A stretch of DNA of 61,857 nt from Thermoprotei archaeon (lineage in GTDB: Archaea; Thermoproteota; Methanomethylicia; Nezhaarchaeales; B40-G2), in the NCBI GenBank assembly GCA_003649615.1, contig QMSI01000002.1:1-61857 (forward strand), in the 5' to 3' direction. Both the position numbers and the translations under genes were made by a program. This document shows positions 34,873 through 42,466 of this stretch, piece after piece. The notes beneath the pieces were generated by a model that saw nothing but the letters and a program-made list of their open reading frames with translations, searched no databases and had not been told where the DNA came from. Each line of letters begins with the position of its first letter. The stretch's first letter is position 1.

Positions 34873-36780
34873 TCACCTCAACCTAATGGTTTCCTGCGGC
34901 ATAGGAGCTATCGTGGGAACCTTGAAAAATCTCTGTATAGTATTCGCTAAGTTTAGGCTCTTAGTCTCTTCTCCGTGGCAAACCAGGATCCTTGAAGGCT
35001 TAGGGACGACCCGTTGAACAAACTTTAATAATTGTTTTCGGTCACTATGGCCCGAGAAACCTTCAATACTCACCACTTCGCAATTCACTTTAACCACTTC
35101 AGGTTTACCTTCAGGTCCGCTAACGGTAACTTCTCTAACACCGCTCTGCACCCTTCTACCAAGGGTACCTTCAGCCTGGTAGCTTACGAAAATCAAGCTA
35201 TTCTTCTCGTCAGAGGCCAATAGCCTGAAGTACTCTACGGCAGGACCTGCATTTAGCATGCCAGAGGTAGCCATAATTATGCAGGGTTCCCCCTCTACAA
35301 TATCAGGCCTAGCGCTGCGGCTCTTGACAGTTATAAAGTTCTCAGAGAGGAAGGGGTTTTGCTCTTCGTAGAAAATTTTGTTCCTAACTTCTCTGGCAAG
35401 TTCTTCAGGGTAAGCAGTATGAATAGCAGTAGCTTCTTGTACCATCCCTTCTATGTATATAGGGACTGAAGGAATCAGGTTTTGCATAATGGCTTCTACA
35501 AGCACCAACATCATCTCTTGGGCTCTACCCACTGATAGCACGGGTATCAGTACCTTCCCCTCTCTACTGAGAGTTCTGTTGATTGCATTAATGAAAGTTT
35601 CCTCAGTTTGTTGACGGGCGGGCATAACGTCATCGGGAGCGCCGTAGGTGCTCTCCATGATTAAGGTTTCAAGCCTAGGAAAAACGTAGGTTGATGCTTC
35701 AAGAAGCCTAGTTTTAGCGAACTTGAAATCACCTGTATAGACTACGTTGTGAAGGCCGTCGCCTATATGGAGGTGGACTATAGCCGAGCCTAAGATGTGA
35801 CCAGCATTATGTAGGGTTAATCTAACATTAGGGGCTACGTCTGTAACCTCTCCATAGTTAAGAGGAATAGTGTGTAGGAGGGCAGTCTTGATATCCTTTA
35901 TATCGTAGGGAGGGGTTCTACCTTCCCTTGAAGCAACGTCTAAGTAGTCAAGTAGGATGAGGGCCATAAGCATCTGAGTAGGCCTACTACAGTATACGGG
36001 TCCTCGATATCCGTACTTAAAGAGGAATGGAAGAGCGCCGCAGTGATCTAAGTGAGCGTGAGTTATGACCACTGCATCAAGGTTGTCGAGGTCGATCTCC
36101 CATAAGCTAGGAAACTCCTCTGAGAGTGAGAAGGCACCAGGTTTAACCCCACAGTCCAAAAGCACCTTGGTTTCATCCGCCTCCAAGAGAAGAGCAGATC
36201 TACCTACCTCTAAGAAGCCTCCTAGAGCCTTTATCCTCACTCTGCCTTTCTTGGTTAACATAGGTCTATGGATACGTAGGCCGATATTTTTCAATATTTT
36301 TTGACGGTAGCTGCTATTCCTATATATGAAGCGAGCAACCTGATACGCTATATGAGAATGGAGAGGTGGAGTTCGCAGAACCACAGGTCTCCAGAGTGTC
36401 TTCATTAGTATTTGGCGAAGAAGAGAGCCGCTTTTCCCTATAACCAAGCCAGGCTTCCTGGCTTCTATTAATACCTCTCCCATGGTTTTATCAAACATAA
36501 TCTCTGTAATCCCAGCGTCTTCAGGGACAAGCTCCTTGATTATTTTCTTAGCCTCCTCTTCAGGGAGCCTTATCTCAGGGTCGGTCTTTAAAACTACGCG
36601 TTTTCTTATCATTCTAGCTAAGGTCTTCATCAAGTTACCGTCTTCCATTAACGCCGACGGGTTTTGAGCATAAACCACTACTTCAGGTCCTTCAAACTCT
36701 ACTTTTGTAACCTTAGCCTCTTTGGGGATTAATTGAAGGATACCATCCCTAACTGCTGAAGGTCCACTAGGTCTCTGCAT
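34873..36780 (-). CDS. aCPSF1 (FttA), beta-CASP ribonuclease and transcription termination factor
   Basis: aCPSF1 cleaves nascent RNA at U-rich sites and drives transcription termination in archaea. The 635-residue protein has N-terminal KH domains (second with GLVIGKSGSLLRQIL, about residues 111-125), the metallo-beta-lactamase core with THAHLDHCGALP (about 239-250) and VYTGDFKF, and the beta-CASP insertion with ATSGMLNAGPAVEYF. The C-terminal motif includes EGFSGHSDRKQL and LVCHGEE. Length and order match the family. The ATG at 36780 is 20 bases downstream of the second proteasome beta gene and egsA follows closely, so all three may share a transcript. Confidence 0.95.
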   Translation of the reverse strand: MQRPSGPSAVRDGILQLIPKEAKVTKVEFEGPEVVVYAQNPSALMEDGNLMKTLARMIRKRVVLKTDPEIRLPEEEAKKIIKELVPEDAGITEIMFDKTMGEVLIEARKPGLVIGKSGSLLRQILMKTLWRPVVLRTPPLHSHIAYQVARFIYRNSSYRQKILKNIGLRIHRPMLTKKGRVRIKALGGFLEVGRSALLLEADETKVLLDCGVKPGAFSLSEEFPSLWEIDLDNLDAVVITHAHLDHCGALPFLFKYGYRGPVYCSRPTQMLMALILLDYLDVASREGRTPPYDIKDIKTALLHTIPLNYGEVTDVAPNVRLTLHNAGHILGSAIVHLHIGDGLHNVVYTGDFKFAKTRLLEASTYVFPRLETLIMESTYGAPDDVMPARQQTEETFINAINRTLSREGKVLIPVLSVGRAQEMMLVLVEAIMQNLIPSVPIYIEGMVQEATAIHTAYPEELAREVRNKIFYEEQNPFLSENFITVKSRSARPDIVEGEPCIIMATSGMLNAGPAVEYFRLLASDEKNSLIFVSYQAEGTLGRRVQSGVREVTVSGPEGKPEVVKVNCEVVSIEGFSGHSDRKQLLKFVQRVVPKPSRILVCHGEETKSLNLANTIQRFFKVPTIAPMPQETIRLR

Positions 36781-36800
36781 AGAAAACTACCTTTTATGGT

Positions 36801-37478
36801 TCAAAGGCTACCTAGCTCCTTAATCAAGGTCTCTCCAGGTTTCTCTTCGATTCCTTTCTTGGTTATGATAGCCACATCGAAACCTTCACCGCTAGCTGGA
36901 TCCCACTTCATAGAGGAGGACACAGCTTTTATTACTACTGGGATGGCTTCAGCCACAGTCATGCCATCGTGGTAGGCGCCTTCAAGGACGCCTAGAGCCA
37001 TAGGCGAACCTGAGCCTGTAGCTATGTAGCGCTCCTCTGTCATTGTGCCGAAAAGATCCAAGTTAAACATCCTAGATCCCTCATCGTCTACACCTGCAAC
37101 TATAGCTTGGAGAATGAAGGGATAGTATCGAGCGCTAAAGAGAATGTTAGAGGCCAAGGTAGCTGCTGCCTTTACACCTATGGGCCTCCCATTCATTAAC
37201 TTATATAGCCTAGCCTGAGCGCTGATGCGGTCAATGAGCATTTGGGCATCAGCCACTACGCCAGCTATAGTGGCTGCTATATGATCATCTATCTTACAGA
37301 TCTTTTTCCCTCTTTTATTAGCTATGAAGAAGCCCGACGTAACCCTCCTATCCGTGACTAATATTACTCCATCGCTACAGACCACTCCGATAGTAGTAGT
37401 CCCTAGCCTAAGTCCAAGATTCCATGCCCTATTCTCCACCAGTTCACGGAACATGATCCAGCACCTAAAATTGGTCAT
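36801..37478 (-). CDS. psmB: Proteasome beta subunit, copy 2
   Basis: The 225-residue precursor has the processing site before Thr in RLGTTTIGVVCSDGV (about residue 27) and the catalytic Asp/Lys in VTDRRVTSGFF and KRGKKICKI, so it should be active. A GSGSPMALGVLEGAY block is present. It differs clearly from copy 1, so the 20S core probably contains two kinds of beta subunit. Start ATG 37478 lies downstream of a TATA-like TTTAAATAAAA at about 37511-37522; an internal ATG at 37454 would give a shorter propeptide. aCPSF1 follows in the same direction. Confidence 0.94.
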   Translation of the reverse strand: MTNFRCWIMFRELVENRAWNLGLRLGTTTIGVVCSDGVILVTDRRVTSGFFIANKRGKKICKIDDHIAATIAGVVADAQMLIDRISAQARLYKLMNGRPIGVKAAATLASNILFSARYYPFILQAIVAGVDDEGSRMFNLDLFGTMTEERYIATGSGSPMALGVLEGAYHDGMTVAEAIPVVIKAVSSSMKWDPASGEGFDVAIITKKGIEEKPGETLIKELGSL

Positions 37479-37546
37479 AAAAGAGGTAAATCGTACATCT
37501 TCACGGACGGGTTTTATTTAAAGCTTTTCCGGGTTTTGGTCCAATG

Positions 37547-38035
37547 CTACCTAGTTAGCTTCCAAATTTCATCGCCCACCCTATGTAGAACCTTCAACGC
37601 TTTACCTCTCCTAACCTCCATCACTTCCCTTCCCGACATGAGAGCCACCCCTATGGCTAAAACTTTGCCTAATTTCTCTTCAGCTATCGCAACTACATCT
37701 CCAGGATTCATGGAGTCAGGAACCTGCCTAATGCCAGGGGCCATTACGTCAGCCCCCCTCAGTATCCTAGGAGCCGCCCCCATATCCACCACTACTTTGG
37801 GGAAGGGGGCAGCTTCAGCGAGGTGAATAGAAGGGATAAGTCTGTCTTCCACTTCCAAAAGGAGGGGAAGGCCATCTACGAAGTAAATGTTTATCTCCTT
37901 CACCTTCACGAGCTCCCACACACTCCTAACCTTCTCCCTTAACCTATCCTCAAGAGAGGGGTAGAGTCTTGAAGCCTTCTCCACCAGACCTTTAACATCG
38001 CGTTTACTTAGGTAATGTCGCTGTATCTTAGACAT
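37547..38035 (-). CDS. PUA-domain RNA-binding protein (MCT-1/Tma20-like, DUF1947)
   Basis: The 162-residue protein has an N-terminal DUF1947-type region (about residues 1-75) and a C-terminal PUA domain containing PFPKVVVDMGAAPRILRGADV, MAPGIRQVPDSMNPGDVVAI and an ending IGVALMSGREVMEVRRGKAL. Eukaryotic homologues MCT-1/density-regulated proteins act in translation initiation and ribosome recycling; the archaeal role is inferred. ATG 38035 is the start. It is divergent from the Lsm gene. Confidence 0.88.
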   Translation of the reverse strand: MSKIQRHYLSKRDVKGLVEKASRLYPSLEDRLREKVRSVWELVKVKEINIYFVDGLPLLLEVEDRLIPSIHLAEAAPFPKVVVDMGAAPRILRGADVMAPGIRQVPDSMNPGDVVAIAEEKLGKVLAIGVALMSGREVMEVRRGKALKVLHRVGDEIWKLTR

Positions 38036-38139
38036 TAGAGGACGTTAAGGAAAGAGAATAATATAAAGTCTTCCTAAGGAGACCAAAAGCTATATATCGA
38101 GAGGCCTGAAGCTTCAGAGCACTGGCAAGGGAAGAGGCT

Positions 38140-38370
38140 ATGGCCGAGCTAGCAACAGCAAACTTACTAAATGAAGCTTTAGGGAACATGATATTAATTA
38201 AGCTTAAGGGTGGAAGAGAGCTTAGAGGTAAGCTAAGGAGCTTCGACCAGCACCTCAACATCGTCCTCGATGAGGCTGAAGAGGTACGACACGACGGAGA
38301 AGTCAAGAAACTAGGACTAGTCTTGATAAGAGGAGATAACGTAGTATTAGTGTCGCCTGCGCCTAAATAG
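38140..38370 (+). CDS. Lsm/Sm-like RNA-binding protein
   Basis: The 76-residue protein is a single Sm fold. Sm1 covers NMILIKLKGGRELRGKLRSF with the QHLNIVLDEAEE motif (about residues 23-54), and Sm2 contains LGLVLIRGDNVVLVSP (about 59-74). Archaeal Lsm proteins form heptameric RNA-binding rings. L37e follows 21 bases downstream, the widely conserved archaeal Lsm-L37e pairing. Confidence 0.94.
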   Translation: MAELATANLLNEALGNMILIKLKGGRELRGKLRSFDQHLNIVLDEAEEVRHDGEVKKLGLVLIRGDNVVLVSPAPK

Positions 38371-38391
38371 AGGTCTTCATGGTGGTTAGCT

Positions 38392-38583
38392 TTGGTTAAA
38401 GGAACTACCTCCTTCGGTAAACGAGGAGGCAGAAAAACCCACATCAGATGTAGAAGGTGCGGTAGACACTCCTTCAATGTCACTAAACGTTACTGCGCAG
38501 CCTGCGGGTTTGGTAGAAGCAGTAGGTTGCGAAGATACTCTTGGCAGACAAAGAAGCTTAACCGCTCTTCAAGGCTAAGATAG
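38392..38583 (+). CDS. rpl37e: Large-subunit ribosomal protein L37e
   Basis: The 63-residue basic zinc protein has the family signature [20 protein letters not shown] and a CxxC pair (CRRC at about 20-23, CAAC at about 35-38), followed by [23 protein letters not shown] 38392 is the start, after GGTGGTTAGC. It is paired with the Lsm gene. Confidence 0.95.
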   Translation: MVKGTTSFGKRGGRKTHIRCRRCGRHSFNVTKRYCAACGFGRSSRLRRYSWQTKKLNRSSRLR

Positions 38584-38597
38584 AAAATAATAAATAA

Positions 38598-38686
38598 TGG
38601 ACCGGGCGGGACTCGAACCCGCGACCTCCCGCACTTCAGGCCCTAAGGCTTGCCAAGCGGGCATTCTACCGCTGAACTACCGGCCG
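38598..38686 (-). tRNA. tRNA-Ala (anticodon GGC) with a 17-nt canonical intron
   Basis: Minus strand: the anticodon stem CCCGC pairs with GCGGG and the loop TTGGCA..T gives GGC (38652-38654). The intron 38634-38650 after position 37 forms a textbook bulge-helix-bulge: UUGG pairs with CUGA, the three-base bulges are CAA and AGU, and the inner stem is GCC/GGC with loop UUAG. The G3:U70 pair of tRNA-Ala is present. Position 1 is C, opposite C72, so the terminal acceptor pair is mismatched, which is odd. The discriminator is A and CCA is not encoded. Confidence 0.93.
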
Positions 38687-38828
38687 AGCTTAGCGTATCA
38701 AGGTGCTTTTTATAAAGATTTTGCGCCTTAACCCAAACATCCTACATTCACACCCATATTACCTTTCAACACTCCTCGGAAAACTGAGCTACATGCAGAG
38801 GAGCTACATAACCCTCAAAGGTGGCTTC

Positions 38829-38854
38829 CTTCACCCCTCAGGTTGGAGGTGAAG
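38829..38854. repeat. Inverted repeat upstream of cdc6, possible origin element
   Basis: CTTCACC at 38829-38835 and GGTGAAG at 38848-38854 form a perfect 7-bp inverted repeat with a 12-base spacer. It lies 70 bases before the Cdc6/Orc1 gene in a non-coding stretch of about 235 bases. Archaeal origins often adjoin cdc6 and contain such repeats, but I see no clear standard origin-recognition box, so this is only a candidate. Confidence 0.35.
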
Positions 38855-38923
38855 AAAACCAACTCCCTCATCCACTTATAAGCTAAGTATTAAGCTAATT
38901 AAGGGTGGTACGGTGTCTGAGCC

Positions 38924-40129
38924 TTGTCCACTGCTCTAGAGGATATATTTCAGCGTGTCTTAACCGCTAGAGTCTTCAAAGATAGAGAAAAACTTAGACC
39001 TGACTATGTTCCTGAAGAACTTCCTCACCGTGAATATGAGATAAAAAGGCTGGGCGAGACTCTAGCTCCTGCCATTAAGGGTGTTAGGCCCTCAAACGTA
39101 TTCATTTATGGTCTACCTGGCACGGGTAAAACGGCGGTGGCTAAGTATGTTCTCAAGAAACTCTCTAAAGCAGCGGCTAGGCTTGACCTAGGCTCAGGGC
39201 TGGCTAATTGTTACATTAATTGTAAATATGACAATACGAGTTATAGGGTCTTTGCCTCATTATGTGAACAGCTTGGGGTCAAAGTCCCCTTTACTGGGCT
39301 ATCTATACCTGAACTTTTCAGGAGGTTTATGAAAGCGCTGGAAAGCAGCAGTAGGCTTGTAATAATTGTGCTCGATGAAATAGACGTTTTAGCAGGGCAT
39401 AGCAGCAGCGACCTGCTTTATAGGTTAACGCGGATAAACTCCGAGCTCTCCAAGTCGAGAGTAGCGCTCGTAGGGGTGACCAACGACCTTAAATTCACAG
39501 AAAGCCTTGATCCTAGGGTTAAGAGCGCATTAGGGGAGGAAGAACTAGTTTTTAAGCCCTATGATAGCGATGAGCTTGAAGATATTCTTAGACAGAGAGC
39601 TAAACTAGCATTCATGGAAGGCGCCTTAGAGGAAGGGGTCATACCGCTCTGCGCCACCCTAGCTGCTCGTGAACATGGAGACGCTAGAAGAGCCCTTGAC
39701 CTACTAAGGGTAGCAGGTGAAGTAGCGGAGAGAGGGGGTGGCTTTAAGGTTACTGAAGCTCACGTTAGGAAAGCGCAGAAAGAGTTGGAGCGCGATAGAG
39801 TAGTGGAAGTCTTAAGGTCGATGCCGCTCCACGGAAAGCTAACATTAATGGCCGTCTACCTCCTAGAACGTAAAGGAGTCAAGGAAAAAACTACAGGGGA
39901 AATATACAGCCTCTATAAGGAAGTCTGTAAGATGTTGAGATTAGATGAGCTCACTCAGCGTAGAGTAAGCGACCTTATTAACGAGCTTGACGTAGCTGGT
40001 CTCGTAACAGCGAGAGTAGTGAGTAGAGGTAGAAGAGGGTTAACCAAGATAGTTAAACTTAACATTAATGAGGAGATACTGCGTGAAGGGTTGAGGGAGG
40101 ACGATAGGCTTAGCGCCCTACTCCAATAG
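38924..40129 (+). CDS. cdc6: Cdc6/Orc1 replication initiator
   Basis: The protein binds origins and loads the MCM helicase. The 401-residue product has Walker A IYGLPGTGKTAVAKY (about residues 63-77), Walker B IIVLDEIDVLAGH (about 147-159), sensor 1 VALVGVTNDL, the sensor-2 Arg in GDARRALDLLRVAGE, and a C-terminal winged-helix domain (TTGEIYSLYKEVCKML onward). An in-frame stop at 38918 leaves TTG 38924 as the first start. The adjacent upstream non-coding region is a candidate origin. DUF99 starts two bases after the stop. Confidence 0.94.
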   Translation: MSTALEDIFQRVLTARVFKDREKLRPDYVPEELPHREYEIKRLGETLAPAIKGVRPSNVFIYGLPGTGKTAVAKYVLKKLSKAAARLDLGSGLANCYINCKYDNTSYRVFASLCEQLGVKVPFTGLSIPELFRRFMKALESSSRLVIIVLDEIDVLAGHSSSDLLYRLTRINSELSKSRVALVGVTNDLKFTESLDPRVKSALGEEELVFKPYDSDELEDILRQRAKLAFMEGALEEGVIPLCATLAAREHGDARRALDLLRVAGEVAERGGGFKVTEAHVRKAQKELERDRVVEVLRSMPLHGKLTLMAVYLLERKGVKEKTTGEIYSLYKEVCKMLRLDELTQRRVSDLINELDVAGLVTARVVSRGRRGLTKIVKLNINEEILREGLREDDRLSALLQ

Positions 40130-40130
40130 G

Positions 40131-40727
40131 TTGGAGGAGCTTAAGGTACTAGCAGTAGAGGGTGGTAGGCTACCTTCAGTGAGCTTCAAAGCTAGAGGGG
40201 AAAAAACCGTTCTTGTAGGAGTATTGATGCGTAGGTTTAGAGTAGTGGATCTATCCTGGAGGCTTATAGAAATAGATGGCCTAGACGCGACGGAGAAAGC
40301 CATAGAGATAGCATCCGATTTACCTTCCCCAGACCTAATAATGTTGGGGAGTGTTACCTGTGCAGGTTTTAACATCCTTAACCCCTTTAAGCTAAATGAA
40401 AAGCTAGGCGTACCGGTAATAGTGGTGGTTAAAGAAAAGCCTAACAATGAAGCTGTTTACTCAGCGTTGATTAAGCATTTCCCGGACTGGAAGGAGCGTT
40501 GGAGAGTATTTGAGGAACTAGCTGAGAAAGCACCTATACGTCATGTAAAGGTGGAGGAAGGCAACCCCGTATATCTTGAGGCCATTTCAATAAGCGGCGA
40601 AGAAGCCGAAAAAACCATCAAAGCATTCCTGAAGTGGGGAAGACTCCCGGAACCTCTACGAGTAGCTGAAATCATTGCCAAGGGCGCTTCGAGGAGTCTC
40701 TTTAAAACATTAGGTCTTCACGGTTAA
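40131..40727 (+). CDS. DUF99 family protein (endonuclease dU-like)
   Basis: The 198-residue protein fits DUF99 (COG1628), which shares the endonuclease V fold: VLAVEGGRLP at the N-terminus in place of the first catalytic Asp region, then DLIMLGSVTCAGFNILNP (about residues 68-85) and GVPVIVVVKEKPN. Some members have been described as acting on deaminated bases. TTG 40131 overlaps the GGTTGGAGGAG just after cdc6, so it is probably co-transcribed with it, consistent with a replication or repair role. A true endonuclease V is separately encoded at 26502. Confidence 0.85.
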   Translation: MEELKVLAVEGGRLPSVSFKARGEKTVLVGVLMRRFRVVDLSWRLIEIDGLDATEKAIEIASDLPSPDLIMLGSVTCAGFNILNPFKLNEKLGVPVIVVVKEKPNNEAVYSALIKHFPDWKERWRVFEELAEKAPIRHVKVEEGNPVYLEAISISGEEAEKTIKAFLKWGRLPEPLRVAEIIAKGASRSLFKTLGLHG

Positions 40728-40774
40728 GGCTGAAAACATATATCCTTAAGCCTAGCTAATAACTTTGAGGTATA

Positions 40775-41767
40775 ATGAGCAGCGTCGAGTATAGGAAGCT
40801 GCAAGAGACTAAGAGTGGCTCCTACTTGATCTCTTTACCCAAAGGATGGGTAACTAGGATGGGACTTAAAGGAGGCGCTACGGTAGCTTTAATGGAGGAG
40901 AGCGATGGAACCATAATCATAAGGTCAGGTGGTATAGAGGATGTAGAAAAACTAAACATAGCGGTGGTGGAGCTAGACGAAAACGTAGGAAGAGAGATTT
41001 TAGGAAAGTACTTGATAGGAGCCGACATCATCCATATTAAGGCTTCAAAGCGCATAACTTTAGATCAGAGGGAGAAGATTAAGAATACATTAACCGCCCT
41101 TGTAGGGACAGAGATCATAGAGGAGAAACCTAACGAAATAATAGTACAATGCTTATTGTCTCCACTAGCCATACCGATCAAAACTTTGCTTAGAAGAGCT
41201 CACATACTGTCATTACAGATGCATATAGACGCTATAACTGCTTTCAGAGATAAGGACGAAGATTTAGCTAAAAGCGTGGTTAGGAGGGATGATGATCTCA
41301 ACCGTCTATACTTCCTCATCGTTAGGCAGCTGAGATCTATCGTACAAAACCCCAGGCTTTCAGAAAAAGCAGGGATAAGCTTAGTTGAGTGCCTTGACTA
41401 CAGGCTCGTAGCTAGAGCGCTGGAGTCTAACGGAGACCAAGCGGTGACGATTGCTAAGAGTGCCATAGCTTTACGGCCCTACGACCCTCCTCCAGACATA
41501 GTAGAGGGGTTAATGAGTTTAAGTGAACTTATTAGAAAGATACAAGATGAAGCATTAACCGCCCTCTTTAAACTCGACACAAAACATGCTGAAAACTGTG
41601 TGAAGCGCGAGCTTGGCTCTAAAGTACATTCGCTAATGGAGCAGCTTAATCAACGTATACTTGAACTGCCTTCTACTATGGCCTTCTACCTTAACGAGAT
41701 AGCTAATAGCCTCAGAAGGGTAAAGGAGAACTGCATAGATATCGCTGATCTCGTAGTAAAGCCTTAA
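40775..41767 (+). CDS. PhoU-like phosphate regulator with N-terminal AbrB-type domain
   Basis: The 330-residue protein combines a SpoVT/AbrB-like DNA-binding fold (KLQETKSGSYLISLPKGWV, about residues 8-26) with PhoU helical repeats in the C-terminal two-thirds (HILSLQMHIDAITAF and later DALTALFKLD-like helices). Such fusions are common in archaea and are linked to phosphate uptake or metal-dependent signalling. No Pst transporter genes are in the window, so its target is unknown. The ATG at 40775 is preceded by TTTGAGGTATA. Confidence 0.88.
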   Translation: MSSVEYRKLQETKSGSYLISLPKGWVTRMGLKGGATVALMEESDGTIIIRSGGIEDVEKLNIAVVELDENVGREILGKYLIGADIIHIKASKRITLDQREKIKNTLTALVGTEIIEEKPNEIIVQCLLSPLAIPIKTLLRRAHILSLQMHIDAITAFRDKDEDLAKSVVRRDDDLNRLYFLIVRQLRSIVQNPRLSEKAGISLVECLDYRLVARALESNGDQAVTIAKSAIALRPYDPPPDIVEGLMSLSELIRKIQDEALTALFKLDTKHAENCVKRELGSKVHSLMEQLNQRILELPSTMAFYLNEIANSLRRVKENCIDIADLVVKP

Positions 41768-41817
41768 AGAAGCAAAGGAGTTAAGGTTAAGTGGAACTCA
41801 TCTACGTTACCCAAGAA

Positions 41818-41929
41818 GCCGGGGTGGCTGAGCGGTCTAAAGCGCCGGCCTCGAGATCTTATGAGGAAAGAGGCCAGGAAAGCCGGTGCCCCTTTACGGG
41901 GCGCGTGGGTTCAAATCCCACCCCCGGCG
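41818..41929 (+). tRNA. tRNA-Ser (anticodon CGA) with a 25-nt intron
   Basis: The acceptor GCCGGGG pairs with CCCCGGC and the discriminator is G. The anticodon arm CCGGC-CTCGAG..A-GCCGG places CGA at 41852-41854. The long variable arm GCCCC-TTTA-CGGGGC marks a class II tRNA, and the T arm is GTGGG-TTCAAAT-CCCAC. A 25-base intron at 41856-41880 interrupts the loop after position 37. Its bulge-helix-bulge fold is imperfect: three of four central pairs form, and GGCCTC can pair instead with GAGGCC inside the intron. Confidence 0.93.
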
Positions 41930-41982
41930 CTACTTGAAACGTCAAGTTTAATAAGGAGCTTGGAAAGGTTAAGCAGGGCTCT

Positions 41983-42147
41983 TTGCAAAGCCTTGAAGGC
42001 TTAACATCAATCAATAAACCTTATTGCTTCGGCTTTTATCGGTACTTCAACGTTGATGGTCAATGTAAGCTATGTAAATGGAGAGAAGAATGTTTAAGGT
42101 ACTGGAGCCAACGGGGCAGCCAAGAAACTCTAACAAGCATAGAGTAA
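41983..42147 (+). CDS. Small four-cysteine protein (54 aa), CFG-type motif
   Basis: This short frame reads TSINKPYCFGFYRYFNVD and then GQCKLCKWREECLRYW, giving Cys15, Cys28, Cys31 and Cys37 (C-x12-C-x2-C-x5-C). A CFG...CxxCxxxxxC pattern recurs in short archaeal and phage zinc or Fe-S domains. No ATG or GTG lies upstream before the stop at 41935, so TTG 41983 is the best start; the ribosome site (GCAGGG) is weak. It sits between two intron-containing tRNA genes with no other gene nearby. The Cys spacing argues that the frame is real, but expression is unproven. Confidence 0.55.
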   Translation: MQSLEGLTSINKPYCFGFYRYFNVDGQCKLCKWREECLRYWSQRGSQETLTSIE

Positions 42148-42225
42148 ATGCTAAGTCAAAGCAATAGTCTCTAAGCTTACTTAAAATAAAGCTCTTTATC
42201 GTCATACAAAGTAGGTCATAAATGA

Positions 42226-42339
42226 TGCGGGGGGTGGGATTTGAACCCACGAAGGCCTATGCCACAGGATACCCCATACCGGCCTCTTTTAGCCGAGATC
42301 TTAAGTCCTGCCCCTTTGTCCTGGCTCGGGAACCCCCGC
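42226..42339 (-). tRNA. tRNA-Leu (anticodon TAA) with a 29-nt intron
   Basis: The minus-strand acceptor GCGGGGG pairs with CCCCCGC and the discriminator is A. The anticodon arm CAGGA-CTTAAG..A-TCCTG gives TAA (42301-42303). The class II variable arm and the T arm GTGGG-TTCAAAT-CCCAC are present. The intron 42271-42299 follows position 37. Exon CUUA pairs with intron UGGG, the bulges are AGA and GUA, and the inner stem UCUCGGC pairs with GCCGGUA with one mismatch, which is a good bulge-helix-bulge. Confidence 0.94.
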
Positions 42340-42466
42340 AAGGGTTTGGAAGAAGTGTTTGTTGAGGCGTGAAATAATCTTTTCGTACATAGCTTAAAGA
42401 GAGAACACTACGAAAACTCGCCATGCCAAGCAGCAACTTTTATGTATCTAACCCTTCGATTTAAGG

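Noticed and set aside
42047-42250. Minus-strand frame overlapping the small four-Cys gene and tRNA-Leu
   Set aside because: It runs into the tRNA and has no recognisable protein pattern, whereas the plus-strand frame has a structured cysteine motif.
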